A stretch of DNA of 64,000 nt from Oxyruncus cristatus (Eukaryota; Chordata; Aves; Passeriformes; Cotingidae): positions 44,283 to 108,282 of the forward strand of contig VXAY01001966.1 of NCBI GenBank assembly GCA_013399855.1, given 5' to 3'. Shown here one piece after another: positions 59,201 to 64,000 of the stretch. Under the pieces are notes generated by a model. That model ran no database searches. It was not told the origin of the DNA and was given only the letters and a program-made list of their open reading frames with translations. Position 1 is the first letter of the stretch. Every line of letters starts with the position of its first letter. The translations under genes were made by a program, and so were the position numbers.

Positions 59201-59509
59201 CCCACACACCTCGTGCAGGTGGTCCTTGGAGACTTCTTGGCTAACAATGAATAACCTCCCAGATGTTCCCTCGCAGGGAATCTTTGTGCTTGTCTGACCA
59301 AGGGCACTGGTGCCCCCTGAAAAAGCCTGGTGTGAGTGCTGCAAACCCCTCAGTGGCTTTAAACGCTCCCTGAAAGGTTCTGCCCACCACGTCCACGAGC
59401 CCCACAGACAGAAATGGGGGAAACTCTGACCCGTTCATGAAGGGAAACAGGACAAGTTCTCACTGAATTAAAGCAGAAAAGAGGTCTGACTTTGGTGAGA
59501 ACTTCTGGG

Positions 59510-59570
59510 TGAGGGTCTGGGTGGCCTCTTGAGGTCCCTTCCAAACTGAACTGTTTTATGATTCTATGAC
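59510..59570 (+). repeat. CR1 LINE 3' tip
   Basis: About 60 bases of forward CR1 end: CTTGAGGTCCCTTCCAAACT followed by GTTTTATGATTCTATGAC. It sits about 60 bases from an inverse copy, tail to tail. Confidence 0.85.
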
Positions 59571-59632
59571 AAAAAACAGGTGCAGACCTGCTGGGTTTTA
59601 AATCGTTTTGGTGTCTCTGTTTTTTCATGGAA

Positions 59633-59915
59633 ACACAGAATCCCAGAATGTTTTGGGTTGGAAGAGACCTTAAAAACCATCCAGTGCCCCCCCCTGCCAT
59701 GGGTAGGGACACCCTCCACCAGCCCAGGTTGCTCCAGCCTGGCCTTGGACACTTCCAGGGATCCAGAGGCAGTCACAACTTCTCTGGGCAACCTGTGCCA
59801 GGGCCTCCCCACCCTCCCAGCCAGGAATTCCTTCCCGATGTCCAATCTAAACCTCCTGTGTTTCAGTTTCAAGCCATTCCCCCTTGTCCTGTCCCTCCAG
59901 ACCCTTGTCCAAAGT
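59633..59915 (-). repeat. CR1 LINE 3' fragment (~280 bp)
   Basis: Inverse copy from AACACAGAATCCCAGAATGT through GGTTTGGGTTGG-type box and CCACCAGCCCAGGTTGCTCC to CCCTTGTCCTGTCCCTCCAG. First sizeable CR1 in the ASIC2 intron. Confidence 0.94.
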
Positions 59916-62871
59916 CAAACATCCCTACAGTGCCACAGGCAGGGCAGTGAGGACTAAATTAATTGCAGGGGAGAGTTAATGACCAGTGGGAGGAATTAAT
60001 GAAAGCTTCACCCTTAGCTACCGAAACTTCCACTGCTCCCTGGCACTAAATTGGGTGCTGTAACAGAGACATCCATGAAAGCCTCCGTGTTCCTTCCACC
60101 TCCTCCTGCCAGGCTGTGGAGGAGCTCGTGGGATCCCTCCTTGCCTTGTCACACGTGGAGCAGTGGTGTCAGCAGAGCTGGGAACTCCCAGCAGCTCTCC
60201 AGGGCTGGGGGGAACCTGTGAAGGAGGAACGAGGACGTCAAGAACGAGGACCTCAAAGGGGTGGTGGTGTCACCTTTTGGGAGGTGGGAGGCACTCCCAG
60301 CCATCTGGAGAGGGGTGATTTGTTTGAGGGGGACCTCGGGTGAGAACTGACATTTGATTTCTTGGTCTCTCTGTGAAAACACGAACCAGAACCTGCAGTT
60401 TCTGTTCATCACACTGGTATTTTTCTCTGGATATACTGGTGGGATTAGGGTTAGGTTTAGGGTTAGGAAACTCCCAGTGCATGACGTTGTCTCCTCTTTT
60501 GCTTGGGAGGTGATGACTGGTTACAGCAGTCACAGAGTCTTGTGTTCATTATTTCTTTGAAGCATTTAATGTTTGTGGATTTGTACTTTTTTCTTTCTTT
60601 TCTTTTTTTTTTTTTCTTTTCACTGAAGAGACACAAAGTGTTTTCCCCAAAGGCTTTGTGAAAACTGCTGCTGTGGAAGCTTCTCAAAACAACGTTCCCA
60701 CCTAAACCAACCTTTATGTAAAACATGAACCGGTTTCCATGCCCAGCACGGGGAGGCAGGGTTTGGATATCACCCTGGAGAGAAGGAGCTGCTGGGTCAG
60801 GTGTTGAGCTTGATCCTTGTGGATTGATCTGCAGCTTTCCTACTCCACCCTGGCCACGGATCCTGCAGCCACCACCCCTCCTACAGATGCTCCAGGAACG
60901 CTCTAAATGGTCACTAACTCAGGATAAATTATGCTGGAGCATCTCCTGCAGCACATGTAACATCCAACAAATGGATTTGTTTCCGTCTGAATTAACAGGA
61001 GTCCCTTGCAGGGGTGTGTGTAATTCCAGGGACACGGGTGGGATGCGGTTAGGGAGAAGATTCCGGGGTGGAAATGGCTGTTGAGGATGAGCTGTGGGAC
61101 AAAACCAAACCCCAGGCTGACAAACCACCCCTATTTCCACTGAATCCCAGCGGAGTTTCCCTCCTGAAGGCATTAATGGGGGTGAGACGGTGCTGTCGGC
61201 CCCCACAATTGCATCTATCCCTGCGAGATCCTTCTCTCCTCATTATCGCTTGGAAGAACAAAAAAAGACCCTCAGAGGTCAGGCCCGTGATGATGCCTCT
61301 GTACATCTGCATCTCTCCAGGGGAGAAAAAAAAAAAAACAGATCAAGAGGGAAAGAGTTTTTCCTCTGGTGCTTGTGCCTGACACCAGCAAAATGAGCAG
61401 GGGGAGGGGGAGGTCTCCTGGGAGGGGATTTCCCAGGTGAAAAAAAACCGAAAGCTTTTTGTCTTAAAGCATTTCTGTTTTCCATGAAATGAATTCCAAG
61501 GAAAAGCTCAGCGCAGAACAAAACACTGCAGCCCCGGGGTGTCTCAGGAAAGGGGTGGTCTGATTTTGGTTCTGAATTAAGTGATGGGGAAAAAAAAAAA
61601 AAAGTGACCCAGAGCTGGGAAACTTTCCAGCACGTGCAGTCTCTACATTGGCACTTGTGGGCCAGGGGCACCACAGGCTCTGTTTTCCAGGGGTTTTGGG
61701 GCAAAACCTGGTGTAATCTGAGGTTGGTGAGGGTGAACCCTGAGTTATGTATTCATATCTGGCTTTCCCTGAGTAGGAGGATTTCATTCACTGCTTTCTA
61801 AGGGCAGATCCCAGAGCAAGACGCTTCTGACGGACCATCCTCTGAGCTTCCTGGAGGTGCCTTTAACCTCATTTCCTGCTAACAGAAGGTCTCAGCAATT
61901 TGCCTCTGTTGGAAACCACAGGAGAAGTCTCAGAAACATTTGGTTCCTGCAAGTTTCATGAAATCTGGCAGCTGGGAGAGACCCAAACTGGAGCCCAGGG
62001 AGGAAAAGCAGGGGCAGGGATGGTGTTGGGCATTTTGTCTGACAGTGACCAGCTGGTGGGAGTCCTGAGGAACCTGGGACAGAACAGGGATGTGTTAGAA
62101 GAGCAAATCCTTAGGACAACAGGCTTCTATAATGCTTCTGTTTCCAAAGTGACTTGCTTCAGAGTGGATGTACTTTTTTTTTCACTGAAGTAAAGCATTT
62201 GTTTCCTCTCTTGGACTTGCTGAAGAGGTTTTCTCCACCGTGTGAACATGCAGTGCCTGTACCTAGCTACATATATATGGCTGGACCTTCTCTGCAGCTC
62301 CTGCTGGGAGCACAGCTGCTGCATCCTGGTTTTTTAACCACCACAAAGTCAGAGAGACTCGTGCTGGTGTATTTTTCAGGCGTGGCTCTGGAGGGAAGTG
62401 CTGCACATACAGCATGGGCTGCCCAGACAAAGGGTTTTGAGGGGATCAGCACCTTGTGGCCCTGGGGGGTTTAGTCAGCAAATACCCTCACCCCGTCTCA
62501 GAAAGAAAGGGAGAATGTGGAAGAGGGGTGAGGATGGTGGAGAAATCCTTTTGTTTCTAAGCTGAGGCCCAGACATACGGCAGGAATCTTGTTCTTCCCT
62601 CCCGAGCTGATAAATGGGCAGGTAAAGTAGAAGTTTAACCCATCTGAACACCTTCTCCTGTGCTCTGCCATTCTGTCAGTCCCCAGCCATCCTGCTGTGA
62701 CTTATCTCGTGCTGGTGGCTCATGGCTCTCCAAAGGAGGCAGGGGAAGGCAAAGAGCTCCTGTGTGGAGCCCTCCAGCCTTGCTGCTTCAGGGCCTCTGC
62801 TCCACCCCACATCGAGCAGGGTGTGGGCAGGAATTCTGGCACCCTGCTCCCGAGGGAGGAAATCTCTACTC
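59916..62871. other. Intronic, nothing further recognised
   Basis: Apart from the telomere-like motif it holds T or A runs at 60604-60616, 61327-61339 and 61590-61603. No exon 2 candidate and no RNA gene recognised. Confidence 0.55.
60444..60467 (+). repeat. Short interstitial telomere-like motif
   Basis: ATTAGGGTTAGG followed by TTTAGGGTTAGG, that is four slightly irregular (TTAGGG) units in the first ASIC2 intron. Confidence 0.85.
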
Positions 62872-63150
62872 CCTCTGGGCAGGGACAGGACCCAGGGAAG
62901 GGCTGGAGCTGTGCCAGGGCAGGGGCAGGTTGGATCTCAGGGAAAGGTTCTTCCCCCAGAGGGTGGTTGGCACTGACCAGGCTCCCCAGGGCAGTGGGCA
63001 CGGCCCCAAGGCTGCCAGAGCTCCAGGAGGGTTTGGACAATGCTCTGAGGGACAGGAGGGGATTGTTGGGGTGTCTGTGCAGGGCCAGGGCTTGGACTGG
63101 ATGATCCCTGGGGGTCCCTTCCAGCTCAGGATATTCCATGACTGTATAAA
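62872..63150 (+). repeat. CR1 LINE 3' fragment (~280 bp)
   Basis: Forward copy: GGGACAGGACCCAGGGAAGG, GGTTCTTCCCCCAGAGGGTG and CCTTCCAGCTCAGGATATTC. Highly similar to 12690-12950. Overlapping 135- and 183-codon ORFs are CR1 shadows. Confidence 0.95.
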
Positions 63151-64000
63151 ACACCCCCCTTCCACTCGGACACCCGTTTGGCCCCATAACCCCCCCAGAG
63201 CTCAGCTCTGACCCCCAACCTGAAGTGACCCAGCAGCCAATTTCCTTGGGTGGCAACTCAGGGGTGCTGCTGCCTCACCCCACGGCTGCACAGGGCAGGT
63301 GACAGGGGTGGGGCACAGGTGACCGAATCATCACCAAAGACAAGGGATGTGCAGCCACACGGAGCAGCACCGGGAGAAAACCCCGCAATCCCCACAGGGG
63401 TGGTGGTGCTTTGTCCCACCAGGATCCACTCCCACCTTGACACAGCTTCCCCCCTCCAACCAGCCAGCTCTGAGTCTGCCTAGTTCCTGGGAGAGGATTC
63501 ATGGTGCTGCAGGACTTTGGGGTGCATGAACTGACCTCAGCTTTGCATCCCACTCCTCGGACCACGGGTAGGAACAACCTTCCCAGCTCTGAGCCTCCTG
63601 TCAATACAGGGCTCTCCCTGTATTCCTGTTGGCAATAAATTGTCAATTCCTACGGCCATTCCTACTGGCAATAAATTGCCATCCCCTCGGGGCAAGAGCT
63701 CTTTGCCTGGTTTATGTCGATTATTAAATATTTATTATCAAAATTGATTAAACTTTAAATAAGGGAGGGGATTTGCTTTAACCCGGCGCAGAGAGTGGGT
63801 TATGGTTTTGTGCAGACACGGGAATATCCATCATCGCTGTGCAGAAGGAAGTCAAACCAAACAGACTCTTTCTACAAATGTCTTCGCTCAAAAAGCATTT
63901 TGAAAGCTCTTCTCACTGTGTTTTCAAACCAGGTACACAGTGTACCTGAGCATCCAGGGCTATTCCCAGCTCTGCAAACCCCAGACAGCTTCTGCAAGTG
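63151..64000. other. Intronic, nothing further recognised
   Basis: Contains a spaced direct repeat of about 25 bases (ATTCCTGTTGGCAATAAATT at 63622 and ATTCCTACTGGCAATAAATT at 63658) and an AT-rich part at 63715-63770. Confidence 0.6.

Larger units (their letters stand above)
53304..64000 (+). other. ASIC2: Start of the intron after ASIC2 first coding exon
   Basis: No frame downstream encodes the expected exon 2 sequence (beginning near the conserved VFTKYGKC motif), so the intron runs past the window end and exceeds 10.6 kb. ASIC2 introns are known to be very long in mammals. The first 6 kb carries no CR1 fragment. The rest holds three CR1 fragments, short tandem duplications, a telomere-like motif and otherwise anonymous sequence. 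Long ORFs here (for example on the minus strand at 56089-57072) show no family motif. Confidence 0.85.

Noticed and set aside
53304..64000. ASIC2 exon 2
   Set aside because: No frame contains the expected TKYGKCYMFNSG-type segment after a splice acceptor.

Overview
This is a bird nuclear-genome window containing one recognisable gene piece: the first coding exon of the acid-sensing ion channel gene ASIC2 (ASIC2a-type N-terminus, 188 codons) on the + strand at 52740-53303. The avian call rests on about 35 5'-truncated CR1 LINE 3' ends, 19 in + and 16 in - orientation, many still carrying the CR1 octamer tail (ATTCTATG/GATTCTGT type). The exon is intact and vertebrate-like. The rest of the window has no protein gene I can support; its many 60-330 codon ORFs are chance readings of GC-rich DNA, CR1 fragments and simple repeats.

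Layout. 1-51534 is non-coding DNA upstream of the exon. It is either 5' flank or, if this species uses alternative ASIC2 first exons on both sides, intron of another transcript; this window cannot decide. It holds CR1 fragments, four minisatellites (19-bp unit at 2619, 70-bp at 16891, 27-bp at 43992, and a 1.3-kb expanded CR1 tail at 40216), several microsatellites and an 89-base gap at 26988. 51535-53330 is a CpG-rich promoter and first-exon region with two GT tracts, an inverted CCAAT, a strong TATA-like box and an ATG preceded by an in-frame stop. 53304-64000 is the start of the first intron after this exon. Exon 2 (which in the family continues the palm/beta-ball domain) is not in the window. 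CR1 fragments are absent from 49905-59509, around the exon, and from 28991-35699.

How it fits together. The functional unit visible is a promoter plus first exon supplying the cytosolic N-terminus, TM1 and the first part of the extracellular domain of a proton-gated cation channel subunit. Everything else is retrotransposon debris, repeat expansions and anonymous non-coding DNA.

The most interesting structures are repeats. One is a 127-nt core, identical in two copies and joined to diverged CR1-like tails, with the same outer boundary both times (possible SINE-like composite). Another is a head-to-head CR1 pair forming a ~260-bp inverted repeat. The third is the giant CR1-tail array with internal higher-order repeats. 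I found no RNA gene, CRISPR array, complete mobile element or new multi-gene system.
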